NCBI RefSeq assembly: GCF_905220565.1
Contig: NC_059422.1
Location: forward strand, 8,328,272-8,392,271
Length of the DNA: 64,000 bases
Source: Melitaea cinxia
Lineage: Eukaryota; Arthropoda; Insecta; Lepidoptera; Nymphalidae
Direction: 5' to 3'
The translations under genes and the position numbers were made by a program. Positions 11,601 to 23,000 of this stretch are shown piece by piece. Position 1 is the first letter of the stretch, and each line of letters begins with the position of its first letter. The notes under the pieces are model-generated. The model searched no databases. It saw nothing but the letters and a program-made list of their open reading frames with translations, and had not been told where the DNA came from.

Positions 11601-14600
11601 CTTTAACAGCAGAAGGTAGATTAAGCCATTACGCCTAGTTTCTCCTCAATTAATACTCTATAAACTGTGTTAGCCAATTCTCAGACTTGCCCTATATGCA
11701 CACAAAATTTCATATAAATCGGTCCAGCCGTTTCTGGGGAGTAGACATGTGTAAGTAATGCAATTGATACATTACGCGTGATATTACTCGAACATGAAAT
11801 ATGGCATCACACATTACGCGACGAAATGAAGTATTACACATCACACTTGACATTACGCGCTCTGTTCGGTCGGAATGTTGGATTTCTTATCTATTTGCTC
11901 TGTCTAACTTCACTTACTGAGTGAGACACGGTGATGCGCGGCGCACTTTTGCAACCAGTCATAACCTCACTCTCTAGCTCTACATTATTTTCGTTAGTAT
12001 GAGTAAGAGCGAGCTACTGAGCCGTGGCGAGTTTCCGTCATTTTTTTAAGTGAAATATGAATCGTATCTAAGAATGCTAAGGCATATTATAGCACAACAC
12101 TGTACGTAATACTTTTTAATAATGCGTTACGCACTTGACTACCGCTAAAATTCGAGTTCAAATTTCTGCTTTTGCATTTATTAAAATGTTTTGTTTGTTT
12201 ATGTTGCTTGTGAAAATAAAATTATAAATGAAGTATTGACATAAAAAAAGTAATCATTGTATGTATATAAAGTTGATTTTTAAATACGCCAGTATTCATG
12301 GTCATTAGTTTATTTCTAACTTATATTATAAACTAGTTGCGTCCCGCGGTTTCACTCGCGTAGTTCGCCTTTTTTTAAAAATCAAAGCTAATTTTAGAAT
12401 AAACTTTTAGAAAACCAAACAAAAAAAAAAAAAAACAAATATTATGAATTTTTAGCCAGTTTCCACCTCTCATTTACCATTTTTATGCTAAAGTGATGTT
12501 TGGTCTGCTATGTAATACACCGAACACCGTACACTTAAACATACTATAAGTACAAAATCTCATGGAATGTTTGGTGTGATGACAATTACGTGATATATAG
12601 CATTTCATAAGAAATATCTCACGCCGAACAGTACACATTTCGGGTAATGTTCGGTGTGATGGTGTGATGCCATATTACTCAGTACGAAATGTAATGTAAT
12701 ATTACATTACATTTTGAAGCACTGTTTTGCGCAAGTCTACTGGGGAGTAATGTAACTAAAATTGTGACACGAGAATTTTATATATAAAAATAAACTTTTA
12801 TCTGTTGGATACCGTGTCCGTCAAATAGTGTTATCCAGAACCGATGAATCAGTCCCTTAGTTAAATAAATTAGTAACTAGTTAATTACCAATGTTTGGTG
12901 TTACTTGTTAATATTTCGCCTCTAAAGGTCATGGTGTGAGCGAACTTTTAGGGGCATTTTTTACAGGTTGCTAATACTCTTTATAATTGTTTGACATTTA
13001 ACGGTATCCAGCAGGAAAGTCATATATTTACATAATTATAGGCGTCATTTTAATGTTTTGTATGTATGCAGGTACGGAGTTAGGGGCGGAGGTCGATCCC
13101 GCGTCCCTGAAGTTATCTTTCGACGATGATGACAAAGAGGTGAGTTGTGAAAATATTATGAAACTTATTTAATAATAAAAATATTTTTAAAAATTTCCGT
13201 TAAAATTTTAAAACAACAAAATCATAGAAAGTTGTATAAAGTATACTCGCACCACACTTTACCAAACACAAAGATGTTTTCTAACATTTACTTACGTTAC
13301 GTTTTTAGACTAGGCTAATTTTTTGTAACTACTCCCAATATTCTTTAATTTTTTAAGTTTACTTATTGCATTTTCTATAGTGAATAAGTTCAACTATTTT
13401 TGAAATCAATTCTTAAACCTGATTTTAAAATTTCAATAGGTAGAAAATGACGAGAATACGGTAAACACGAAGGGCTCGCCCTGGGTAGGTCTGATTGGAG
13501 CCTGCTTCGAACCTCATCTTTCACTCTACATCACCAGTCTCGACACCAACTTGAGAGCCCTCATGGACAGATTCATACAGGTAACAGAGACAAAGTCAAC
13601 AAATCGTTTTTTTTCCTGGATCCTTATCTAAGTAATACCCCGTTTTGACCAATTAAATCGTAGTCAATTAGATCGACCATCTGGTGTGGTTGTGTATGTG
13701 TGGTTTAGGCACCTAAACTCCGCCGGGTGCGTGTTCAGCTTTTTCCTTAGGGTGAATATTTGTACTTGTACTTGTTTTCTTTCTGGGTGTCAGTCCTCGT
13801 GATGTCTCCCCACCGTGCTTCGGAGAGCACGTAAAGCTGTCGGTCCCGGTTGTTATTATGGACACATGATAACGATCGTTACTCATATTAGGGAACGTAT
13901 ATATCTGCCAATTCGCAGTGGAACAGCGTGGTGGGTTAAGCTCAGATCCTTTCCCTACATAGGGAAATAGGCTTATGCCCACCAGTGGGATTTTGTCTAC
14001 TGAATCAATCAAAATGAGAACGCCTTTTTTAATAGCTTACTACTTACTCCTATTGGTCAATGTGACCGCGACAACTGTGATGACAGTGGCTAGTCTTTAC
14101 CTTCTACTACTACCTTAACGCGAATTGACTGTAATTGAAGGACAAAAATAATATTATTTAATATTAGACTTTCACAATGTTTGAACCCGATATTTATCCA
14201 GGACGCGAAAACATCAGACCCGGCATCTTCAAGTGAAGTCGGCAGTGGCGCTGGTGCGGTCATGTCGAGTTGTGCGGACCTATTCCTCTTTTATAAGAAG
14301 TGTCTCGCTCAGTGCGCGACTTTGTCTACTGGGGATCCCATGTTGGGTGAGTGACTGACGCATGTTATTGTTTCTATATCACACTGGTGGCTATATCATT
14401 TAATGTGACTACTCTTATTGTCTTAAAAGAACCCTAATTTACCTTAAAATTATCTAAGTCCAGAAACAACAAAGTTTCTTACAAATGTTAACTCATCGAT
14501 ACTCCTTGAAAGGAGTAATTTACTGTAGTGATTCTTATTTAGATGACATCTTCTTATCATAGTTTACGTCATAAGGCCGCCATTTTGTACGTAATGATGT

Positions 14601-17178
14601 ATTGTTAAAATCTTTTTTCCTGCTATGTGTTATTTGTTTTTGGTGTACAACAAAGTGTATTATTATTACTTCGTGACAAATTTCAACTTCATAAGTCTAG
14701 TAGTGTTCGAGATTCAAGATTATTGCGTAATTGGTAAATGAACTAATAAATTTTCGCTTTTATTGGTATATCACTTTGTATAACAGATGATATAATCATT
14801 TAACTGTCACTTTGAAAGTTACACAAAGCAAAATGGCCGCAATATTTATATAAATCTATTGGACATTGATTTAATGTTTTGATTGAGGGCAATTCTGGTA
14901 ATATCTTGTTTTAAAACTTAGTATCCAAACCGTGTAGAAGTTGTTAGACAAACAAATATTATTCTTCAAAGTAGTATCGTGGTCTGGTGAGTGAAGTAGC
15001 CAAGGTCGGAGAGAGGTTTTGGGTAGGATCATCAAAACGCTTGTAATGCTACAGTATCCGCCTGATAATAATATTCTTTATTGTACACTATTAAATGAGA
15101 CAAAAACAAAAGTAGGATAGTTAGAAGAAGATGTACAAAGGCGGTTTTATCGCTAAGAGCGAATTCTTCTAATATCCGCTGATCTTCCGACTTGTGTGCC
15201 AACACAGTAACAAAAAAGGGAGATACTATCTATTTTTGCTCAAAGATTGCTTGAATGTATTAAAAAGTGACGATCACCAGTAACCGCCCCCCCCCCAGAG
15301 CTGAACTCCCTACTCGTTTGCCAACACAGTAACAAAAAAGAGAGATATTATCTATTTTTGATGAAAGATTGCTTGAATGTATTAAAAAGTGACGAACACC
15401 AGTAACCGCCCCCCCCCCCCAGAGCTGGCGGGCGTGTTCGGGCGCTACCTGCGCGAGTACGCGGGCAGTGTGCTGCAGGCAGCGCTGCCGCGCTGTTCGG
15501 CGCCCGCGCTGCCGCTGGGCGTGCCCGCACTCGTCACCAATCTGCACACGCTGCTGCGGGACGACGCGCCCAGGTCTCTGCCTGTGGCTTGCAGACGTCT
15601 GCGACACCAGAAGCATCGCAAGCTATCTCCAGTTTCCCCCAGGAGCTCTGGTCACCTTACTCACCAACGGGAACAGAAAGCTACTTGAGATCTTCTGTGA
15701 GGTTGAGGTACTACCCCAGTCACCTTCCTCACCAACAGGAACAGAACGCTACTTGAGATCTTCTGTGAGGTCGAGGTGCTACCCCAGTCACCTTACTCAC
15801 CAACAGGAACAGAACGCTACTTGAGATCTTCTGTGAGGTCGAGGCCAGTCCGGCTAGTCCAGATTTTGAGCAGGATTTTTCCTGCTGTGCCTTACCTCAG
15901 TTCAATTGACTGAGTGCCTTTTTTGTTTCGACTGGACTTACCGCGATTGTCGATTTGAAACTCGAGGTATTTCGGTGACGTTGAAGACGTCGTGGTCCCA
16001 AAAGGTGGTGGATCAAAAGTGTTCATACTCGTAATTACCGAAAGTTAAATGACTTATTATATAGAAGAATTTCTTCGTTTTTCTTTTTCTTCTTTATGTT
16101 CGAGAGATTTTTTCAACAGTTATTGATATATAAGCAGTCACCTGCATCCTTTGGGTATGGTCAAAACTCTAATTCCCCACCTGATTGATATATAACGCTA
16201 TCCACCAAATAAAAATTTTTCCTATTCATCATTAAAACTTCGATATAAAAAAAATGGACAAATAAAAACAGATGTATTTTTAACTTAAATTAATTACTAC
16301 CCTCCCTTATTACTTTTCAAAGAAATATATCTGGAACCCGAAAATAATACACCTCACTAACTTCGTCTACTTCTTCCCCTACCAGGTACACAAAACAGGA
16401 AATAGCAAAAATAACAAGCGTCATAACAACATCAGAGTACTGCCTTGAAACCACCGTCCACTTGGAGCAGAAGTTGAAAGAGAAGATATCACCAAACCTA
16501 GCAGACAAGATAGACCTAGCACCAGAACAGGATCTCTTCCATAAGATGATCAGCAACTGCATCCAACTTCTCGTCCAGGATCTGGAGATGGCCTGCGAAC
16601 CAGCTCTCCAGGCTATGACCAAAATATCCTGGTTGCATTTCGACAACGTCGGTGACCAGAGTTCCTATGTCACCCAAATAATAATGCACCTGAAGAATAC
16701 GATACCAAACCTACGGGATAACTTGGCATCTTCCAGAAAGTACTTCACGCAGTTCTGCATAAGATTTGCCAATTCGTTTATACCGAAATTTATACAAAAT
16801 ATATACAAATGCAAGCCGATATCCACCGTTGGGTCTGAACAGCTATTACTTGATACTCATATGCTAAAAACGGCTCTCCTGGAGTTACCCTCAATCGGTT
16901 CAGATGTAAAGCGTCAAGCGCCAACAACTTACACCAAAGTGGTGATCAAACTGATGACGAAAGCGGAAATGATTTTGAAACTGGTGATGGCACCATTGGA
17001 CAATAATTTAGAAGGCTTCGTCAGTCAGTTTGTCCAGCTTTTACCTGAGAGTACGTTGGCAGAGTTTCACAAAGTTTTGGACATGAAAGGCGCTAAGTTA
17101 TCCAAAACTCAAATGGCGTCTTTGGATGCGAAATTTAAGGAAATAACTAAAAATGCACATAATGATAGTAATAAATGA
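5668..17178 (+). CDS. Vps53: VPS53, subunit of the GARP/EARP tethering complexes (complete, 12 coding exons)
   Basis: Exons: 5668-5793, 5975-6181, 6854-7072, 7681-7804, 8053-8171, 8867-9034, 11078-11201, 13072-13139, 13440-13580, 14202-14346, 15423-15573, 16386-17178. All borders are AG/GT with matching phases, giving 794 aa and a TGA stop. VPS53 helps tether endosome-derived vesicles at the trans-Golgi network (GARP) and at recycling endosomes (EARP). Signature stretches seen: 'AYINRVFPTEQSL' and 'ALNHLHMLAGG' in the N-terminal coiled-coil part (about aa 50-190), 'SCADLFLFYKKC' in the middle, and 'DNLASSRKYFTQFC', 'FANSFIPKFI', 'LLLDTHMLK' in the last exon (aa 531-794). The ATG at 5668 is preferred over an upstream TTG because it fits the family start. 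Several introns carry SINE/repeat copies. The donor of exon 11 (CAG/GTCTCT) is weak, and the acceptors of exons 6 and 11 have pure-C tracts. Confidence 0.93.
6278..6512 (+). repeat. Repeat A copy in VPS53 intron 2
   Basis: It begins 'ggtcggcaaaaaagtgtac', runs through 'gcatcgcaagcacattgcc', and ends near 'gggctgctctagattttgag'. Same layout as at least nine other copies here. Confidence 0.65.
7272..7532 (+). repeat. Repeat A copy in VPS53 intron 3
   Basis: A nearly full copy from 'ctaggtcggcaaacaaacg' to 'cctgctgtgcccacctcag', ~260 bp. Useful as a reference copy of the family. Confidence 0.7.
7918..8034 (+). repeat. SINE-L 3' fragment
   Basis: It contains 'atcagtcggttattatct' and 'aggaatagatgaccgtgtg', shared with fuller tRNA-headed copies at 33003-33228 and 55075-55310. 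Confidence 0.5.
8849..8866 (+). promoter_or_regulatory. Pure-C polypyrimidine tract and 3' splice site of VPS53 exon 6
   Basis: Sixteen uninterrupted C residues run directly into the AG at 8865-8866. Insect acceptors normally have U-rich tracts. Exon 6 itself is unusually GC-rich compared with the flanking introns. Confidence 0.7.
9167..9424 (-). repeat. Repeat A copy, reversed, in VPS53 intron 6
   Basis: Reads 'gaggtagggcacagcaggaa' to 'gtttgccgacctag' on the plus strand, the reverse complement of the copy at 7272-7532. Confidence 0.7.
9495..9635 (+). repeat. Repeat D fragment
   Basis: Contains 'aatcatcaaaatcagtgcgc' and 'gtaacatacataacaaatac', the right third of repeat D. Confidence 0.5.
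9643..9976 (+). repeat. SINE-B, near full length
   Basis: It starts 'gtgtggctacggcactaaag' and ends 'cagcagtggactgtataggc' followed by a tail of ATGATGA-type units. The last ~40 bp resemble the 3' end of the RTE LINE copy at 30728-30910, which suggests RTE-driven mobilisation. Confidence 0.7.
10006..10630 (+). repeat. SINE-C copy interrupted by an RTE insertion
   Basis: The head with box B-like 'gattcgattcccgc' and the body at 10006-10209 continue at 10509-10630 ('gagaatatatccgcc' to 'ggatattacaggctgaag'). The break holds a minus-strand RTE piece flanked by TACTCATAG. Confidence 0.65.
10210..10508 (-). mobile_element. 5'-truncated RTE-type LINE, 3' end of ORF
   Basis: The minus strand encodes 'KWQWAGHLYRRTDGRW', 'LEWRPRLGKRNVGRPPARW' and 'LGEAYVQQWT', the C-terminal end typical of RTE-clade reverse transcriptase ORFs in insects. 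It lies inside a SINE-C copy with a 9-bp duplication TACTCATAG at 10201-10209 and 10509-10517. Confidence 0.75.
10838..11044 (-). repeat. SINE-B copy, truncated, ends 33 bp before VPS53 exon 7
   Basis: The plus strand reads 'catgacagcctatacagtcc' through 'ggatggttatcccgccatc' and then stops. The acceptor AG of exon 7 is at 11076-11077, so the SINE edge lies just upstream of the probable branch region. Confidence 0.65.
11268..11538 (+). repeat. Repeat A copy in VPS53 intron 7
   Basis: 'aactaggtcggtaaaaaagc' to 'gtgccctacctcagtc'; full-length layout. Confidence 0.7.
11539..13071. other. Rest of VPS53 intron 7: decayed repeats and a 28-bp palindrome
   Basis: No exon is visible. It holds several copies of 'attacgcg' and 'tgatgccatatta' phrases and a perfect 28-bp palindrome at 12687-12714 centred on AAT|ATT, built of 'tgtaat' units. 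Probably old non-autonomous elements. Confidence 0.45.
13675..14012 (+). repeat. SINE-C copy in VPS53 intron 9
   Basis: The body phrases 'ccaccgtgcttcggagagca', 'gttattatggacacatgata' and 'atgcccaccagtgggatttt' follow SINE-C. The tRNA-like head is poorly kept. Confidence 0.55.
15065..15180 (-). repeat. Repeat J copy
   Basis: 'ctttattgtacactatt' to 'aaaggcggttttatcgctaa', the reverse complement of the 565-690 copy. Confidence 0.55.
15198..15422 (+). repeat. 122-bp tandem duplication carrying a duplicated poly-C 3' splice site
   Basis: Two units, starting 15198 and 15320, share 'gccaacacagtaacaaaaaa' through 'agtgacga(t/a)caccagtaac' and a C-tract ending in AGAGCTG. The first tract is C10 (AG at 15297-15298), the second C12 (AG at 15421-15422). 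The second is the VPS53 exon 11 acceptor. Using the first would add sequence that reaches an in-frame TAA, so it is a decoy or a switch. Confidence 0.75.
15584..15898 (+). repeat. Repeat A copy with 68-bp tandem amplification, starting ~10 bp after VPS53 exon 11
   Basis: The repeat A phrase 'gacaccagaagcatcgcaag' begins just past the exon 11 donor. Inside, a 68-bp unit starting 'caccttactcaccaac' is present nearly three times (15653, 15721, 15789). Confidence 0.7.
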
Positions 17179-17604
17179 GATGTATGAATTTTGTAATGTT
17201 TGGCGCATATTGGTGACTATTTGGAAGATAGCCCAACACTAGCCAGTGTTGTATATACTGGTATCTAACTTAATTGGAAACTATTTCTTACTTACTTACT
17301 AAATATAGGCATAAAGTATCTCAATTGTTTGGTAATTTATTAAAAATATTTTTGAATAACTGACATTGACCAAAACACCTCAGTTACACAATTAAATGTA
17401 ATATAATTTTCATTATCTAGTGTTAAGTTTTACCGTTTTGCCTGCAACATGTGCTTTGCATTACATTGACAATAACTGTTATACATATATTTAAGTATTG
17501 CTATAGTCTATTTACGTTAAGGAAATAGTGAATCATCACTGTCACTTTGCTTAGACTAGACGTTCAGACAGACGTTCTGATTCGCTATGATTTGATAACG
17601 ATTC
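17179..17604. other. 3' flank of VPS53
   Basis: AT-rich sequence downstream of the TGA. I see ATTAAA-type strings (for example near 17339) but no canonical polyadenylation signal that I can assign with confidence. Confidence 0.35.
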
Positions 17605-17703
17605 AGCTTGTAACATGCCACTGCTGAGGCCTCTTTCTTCATGTAGGAGAAGGATCATTGCTTAATTCGCTACGCTGCTCCACTGCAGGCTGGCGGATAG
17701 ATG
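17605..17703 (-). repeat. SINE-C 3' fragment
   Basis: The plus strand reads 'tgccactgctgaggcctctt' and 'tgctccactgcaggctggcg', the SINE-C tail half in reverse. Confidence 0.5.
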
Positions 17704-17721
17704 ATTTAATAAAATGAAATG

Positions 17722-18061
17722 AAAACATATGGGCTGTGGGGAGTGTGTCCTACAGCTGCACGAGCTCATACCCCCATCTCCTTTCTTCCATCGGACTTCC
17801 AGACGTACTGCAGGCTTTCATCCCTACCTGATTAATATACCCCTCGTACGTACGAAGCGCTTCGAATCATCTTTTTTAATGCGCACGGCCAAGGTGTGGA
17901 ATTTCCTGCCGGCTTCTGTATTTCCGAGTTCATACAACCCGATCATGTTCAAAGCTCGAGTGAACAGGCTTCTTCTGGGCGAGCTCCATCTTCGACCTCG
18001 TCTCTGCTCTAGAGCTAGACTGAGGTCAAGAGTAAGCCCATTATATAATAAAAAAAAAAAA
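17722..18061 (+). mobile_element. 3' end of a Jockey-type LINE, 5'-truncated
   Basis: It encodes 'ELIPPSPFFHR', 'KRFESSFLMRTAKVWN' and 'NPIMFKARVNRLLLGEL', matching the C terminus of the 517-aa reverse transcriptase at 22767-24320. It ends in the same 'gtcaagagtaagcccat' leader to a poly-A tail (18047-18061). Confidence 0.8.
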
Positions 18062-18359
18062 ATACATATAAATAAACGTCAAAACAATTTACACTTAAAC
18101 TAACCTACAAAAAAAAACTATGGTTTGGGCAAATCGACAAACAATTTAAAAATTACTTTATTATACATACTTAGGTAATGTATAAAGTGTTGTACAATAA
18201 TCTCAAGTTGACAATATTTATTATATTATTGTATTCTCTAGTGTTTCGGTAATTGGTAAAGGGACGTGACTAAGTGACAGCGATGAGTCACTATTTTCTT
18301 AACGAGAATAGACTATTACTTGACATTCCGCATGTGTATTGTTTTATACTTAATAATGT

Positions 18360-18575
18360 TTATGCGAATTTCACTCATAATGGAACAACTTTTTCGTATT
18401 TTATCGAGGTTTATTCAGTTTTTTTCGACTTCGTGGTTTTTTAAGTTATGGTCCTCCCGTGATCATGGTTGCTGTAAGTATGCTGTAAACGTCGGGCATC
18501 TAAACAATTTAATAAACCGCGATAAAATCCGAAAAAGTTATTTCATTATAATTCCGCTTGTGCGTGATATTTATT
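18360..18575. repeat. Repeat E (fold-back type)
   Basis: 'cactcataatggaacaactt' on one side and 'ttttatcg...gtttatt' mirrored by 'aataaaccgcgataaaatcc' and 'catttcattataat' on the other form a large imperfect inverted repeat. Related copies are at 27645-27790 and 40586-41026. Confidence 0.55.
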
Positions 18576-18957
18576 CTGTGAAAGGAAGTGTTGCTATTTT
18601 TTTTTTTAATTTTAACGTGAGAAATAAATATTTAATTGAATATATTCTTATTGTGTTTTTTTTAATATTTAATTTCTTAATTTATTTATAGATGAAATGG
18701 ATTTAAAGACGTTTTTAAATCACAAAATCATTATTGAAAAATGGGATTTCTTCCACATATACAAGACTAGCTTTCCACTCACGGCTTCGCTTACATGGAT
18801 TACACATCAGTCAGTCGTTTAGTTTGTAATTACATGACATCTCCTAAAGAAAGAATTCTTAAAAACAAGCCAGTAGTTTTTGAGCTCGTCCTAATTTAAT
18901 AAAATGCAAATATTTCCTCCTTATAATATTAGTCAGTCAGGCAGTTAGTCAGTTCAG

Positions 18958-19062
18958 ACACAGGTCTCCTCGATTTCACGCCAGACATCCCGGTTTGCCA
19001 CAATCCTCATCCAGCCTAAACCGCCAATCTTGCGTAAATCGTCCGTCCAGCGGGTCGGAGAT
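18958..19062 (-). mobile_element. RTE LINE 3' fragment
   Basis: 'cgccagacatcccggtttgc' to 'cgtccagcgggtcggag' matches the minus-strand RTE copy at 10210-10508. Confidence 0.55.
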
Positions 19063-19300
19063 GTGTGCTATGTAGCTATGGCAGTATAGAATTTAGTCAC
19101 CCCCTCTTTTCCCGTGACTAAGGGATATCAGAGTTCCACTACCACCTTGGAACTATTGAAGCTGACCGAAGGTGGATAACCATCCTACCGCTGGCTTTTT
19201 AAATATACACACCGAAGACGGACAGCAGAGACTTCGGTGCAAAAAAACCGGGCCTGCGGTCACCGACACGTCTGTCCAGCGTGGTGACTAAGTAAAACCC
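19063..19300 (+). repeat. SINE-B copy, decayed and 3'-truncated
   Basis: 'tatgtagctatggcagtata' to 'cagcgtggtgactaag' follows SINE-B with internal small deletions. Confidence 0.55.
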
Positions 19301-19559
19301 TTATAATATTACTATATATATTTAATTAATGTTTCTATATTACGGTTTCAAAACAAAAAGTACAATAAATAGTTCTATGTTCTACTCAAATATTTATTGT
19401 ATCACCGTGCCAATAATTTGGTGAAAGGTTCAGTGCAATAAATAATCATGATAGATACTTGCAACTATCACATGGCTAAAATAGTAAGATTAAAAAGTAA
19501 AATAAAAACTAATTATTTAACCAATAATTTTCAATAAGAATTATTAGAACAGAATATTC

Positions 19560-19730
19560 AAAATCAAATATAGCTTTATTCAAATAGGCTTCAACAGCAC
19601 TTTCGAATCGTTTTACAAATTTTATTGTTAGAAATCATTATTACTTTCAAAAGTAAAGCTACCAGCGATTCGGTATGTAGATTCTACAGAGAAGAATCGA
19701 AAAGAAACTCCGCAGTTCTCTTAGATCTAA
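19560..19730 (+). repeat. Repeat G copy
   Basis: 'tattcaaataggcttcaaca', 'gattctacagagaagaatcg' and 'agaaactccgcagttctctt' recur in reverse at 58895-59090. It lies just upstream of the GalNAc-transferase start. Confidence 0.55.
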
Positions 19731-19831
19731 ATAAAATAAAAAACCAATTTTTTATTACCGAAATCACCCAAACAGGATTAGGCAGAACGATGTTTACGTT
19801 CGGCCTTCCTGTTTAAAAACTGTTCGTAAAC

Positions 19832-20044
19832 ATGAAAACGTCAGTGTCAACATCGACGTTGTTTGGAAAGTACGCGTCGTTGTGTTGTTTATATTCAAAA
19901 AATGAATTTGCCGGTCCGCAAGTGCTATCATGCGGCAAAAATAGCTTTCTTTATTATATTAGTTGTGACAATTTTAACGTTATTCGAACACTGGCGTGGC
20001 GGGAAACGAACAGCGGGCGCTCAAACTTACGATCCAGATTATGA
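19832..20044 (+). other. Upstream ATG overlapping the GalNAc-transferase start (candidate uORF)
   Basis: An ATG at 19832 opens a 70-codon frame that runs past the main ATG (19902) in a different frame. If the transcript starts upstream of 19832 this would reduce translation of the main frame. No conserved motif is seen in the peptide. Confidence 0.35.
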
Positions 20045-23000
20045 GTATGAAAAAGAAATTATTGAAGACGAGGCTAGAATTATACCTGGTTTGGGCGAGG
20101 GTGGTGTGGCTGCACATTTGGTCGGTGAAGCGAAACGTCTAGGCGAGGAGTCGGAGAAGAAATTGGCTATAAACGTTTATTTAAGCGATCGGATCGCGTA
20201 CAATCGAACTTTAAAAGGTGTGTACTAAATAAACTACAGTTACGCGCTTTGATTACTTCCTGTATGTTTTTTATGAATTAATGAGGCATAATGCATGGAA
20301 TATATTTCAATATAACAGCAGAAGAATTATTTTGAAATATATTTTTGTTATATTTATAATTCATTGTTTGTGTAATCATACATTTTATCAATAACATGAA
20401 ATAAGATTAATTCTAACGTTTTATAGCTTTATTTAATTGCAAATTAAGTAAGCTTATCGCATTGAGGTGCTAAATTTTTTCATAAAATCGTTTTGATTAA
20501 TAACTAACTATGGTAAACATTTAATATTTAAAATTTGTATTTGATAACAGCACTCAATGTTAATACATAAAAAAAATTACTATTTAAAACATTACAGAAT
20601 GAAGTTGATATAAGACAACACATATTTTTACAGGGTTCGCCAAACCGATTCATAAAGGTAACCGTTTGAAACGGTTACCGTATGAATCGGTTACCGATTG
20701 AAAAGGTTACCGTTTTATTTCGGTTCCAAAACCGTAATAAAACGGTTACCGATTAAACTGTAATACCGAAATATAACGTTATGTATTTCGGTTTTAAATG
20801 ATTCGGAGAAGTAACAGAGAGTGACAAAATCTATGAGCCATCGTTTGAAATGAAGAATCTGTAATGTTCTTTTGCTTTTATTGATAATGCTTGGTTTTTC
20901 ATAAGACTGGCTTCTTTAACTATGAAAGTAATTAAGTTTTTTGTTTTGAATTATTCGTTATATACAATGTAAACATTAACGCGAAAAAGAGATGAAAACT
21001 TGCTCGCGCCACGCCCGGGGCCTGTCGTCTATCACAAATAAATAAGTTTTAAGAGGAAAGGGTACCGAAGAGACTTTTCAAAAATAGGTATTTGAATAAA
21101 ATGTTTCTGTCGCGCTGCATGCCGCTACCGCGCCCCGCGCCATCTCCGCCCCGTTTTTTCTGTGTGACTGTCGTGTTGTTAGTGTGCGTGCGCCGGCTAT
21201 TCAGCTATTAATTGTTGACGATATTTTAGTATTCGCATCTTTCGTTTGTGATTGACTACGAGTACATATAGCGCATAGTGCTATTTTTCTGAATTTGGCT
21301 TGTTTTATTGAATTTGTTCTGCATCGTATTGCTGTGACTCGGCTTACTATTATTGAATTTCGTAAACTACTTATTATTTATGTTTTATTATTTTGAATTG
21401 GATACTCTTTGTGACTTGATACATGTCTATATTTTTGTGGGTAATTATCGAAATACTTAGGTAGGTACTTTATTTATGAATTAGGTATGTAATTACATGG
21501 TTGAGGTGTGTGTAAGAATGGGTAATGAAATACATACATAATTATAGTGTATACATGTAGTACATAGTATAAGTGTAAGTATAGTATATATATGTAATGT
21601 AGTACATACACAGTATAAAATGTTTGCCTTAGTACCTATATAATTTGTAATGTCTCATGTTTGTCGCAGTTATTAATACATGGGTATAGGTTATATATAT
21701 TAATTACCATATAATTGCGGCGATATAACAATGGTTAAAAATAATATTATAAATAAAAAAAAAACAAGAAACGCCGCCTGCGTGAAGAACAACTATTAGA
21801 AAGTCAATTGAAAAAGCTGGAACAAGATAAAAATTCAATAATTACACAAAGATAGCTAAATAAATTACACCAATTTCAAACATTATGTACTGTACACTTA
21901 CAAAAATCATGAAGGCGACTTTTTCAATTATTATTTTATTTATGTTTTTTTAGTTAGGCAAATTACGTAATCGATTGAATTTTTTTAAAGAGTGGTTGAT
22001 TAACATGACATAACATAACAATACACTTTATTGAACACCAACAGAAAATAATAATACGTATCAGATTGATTTTTAACCGACTTCCAAAAAAGGAGGAGGT
22101 TCTTAATTCGACTGTATTTTTCTTTTTTTTTTTTGTATATATGTTACTTCAGAACTTTTGACTGGGTGGACCGAGTTCGACTTGTACGCAAAGGAAAAAA
22201 AGCCGACTTCAATTACATCGACATGTAATACAACAAAGGTAGACGAAAATATAGTCAAGTAAATACGCGTTATTAAAGATTACTCAAAATTTTGTTATCA
22301 GATCTCGATGAAATTTAAATATGACTACACGATAAACATCAGCTTTCGATTAAATTAAAAATCATCAAAATCGGTACACCTAGTAAAAAGTTATGCGGTA
22401 TAATACAACGTAGGTCGACGAAAATAGTCAAGTAAAAACGTATTATTTATATTACTCGAAAAGTTGTTGTTAGATCTCAAATAAACTCAAGTGAGACCAA
22501 ATGACACACACCACCTTTCGATTAAAAAAAAATTTGTAGAAATCGGTCCACTCAGTCAAAAGTTCTGAAGTAACATACATAAAAAATACAGTTAAATTGA
22601 GAGTTTCCTCCTTTTTTGGAAGTGGGTTAAAAATAGAAACCGATTTTACACGTCTATAGAATTCCTAAGTCGACAAGCTTGAACAGTGAAAGATTTAGTA
22701 TAAACGAAAGAGGAGTGAGAGGGAAATTCAAGAAGTAAGCTTTCCTCAGAACGAAAACTGCGTTCATTGGAATCACTAAGAAACTTAAATCGTCTTGACG
22801 TGAATAAGACTAGTGGACCTGACGGTATACCTGCGCGCGTCTTAAAGGCCTGTGCACCTGAGCTGTCTCCTGTTCTCACGCGCCTGTACCGCCTCTCTCT
22901 TCAAACTAGAACGGTGCCAAAATCTTGGAAGCTGGCTAATGTGCAGCCAGTGCCCAAAAAGGGTAGCCGAGTGAATCCCTGCAACTACCGACCAATCGCC

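Noticed and set aside
18320..18691. 123-codon hydrophobic open frame
   Set aside because: It lies over an inverted repeat (repeat E) and AT-rich DNA; the peptide is low in complexity with no domain signature.
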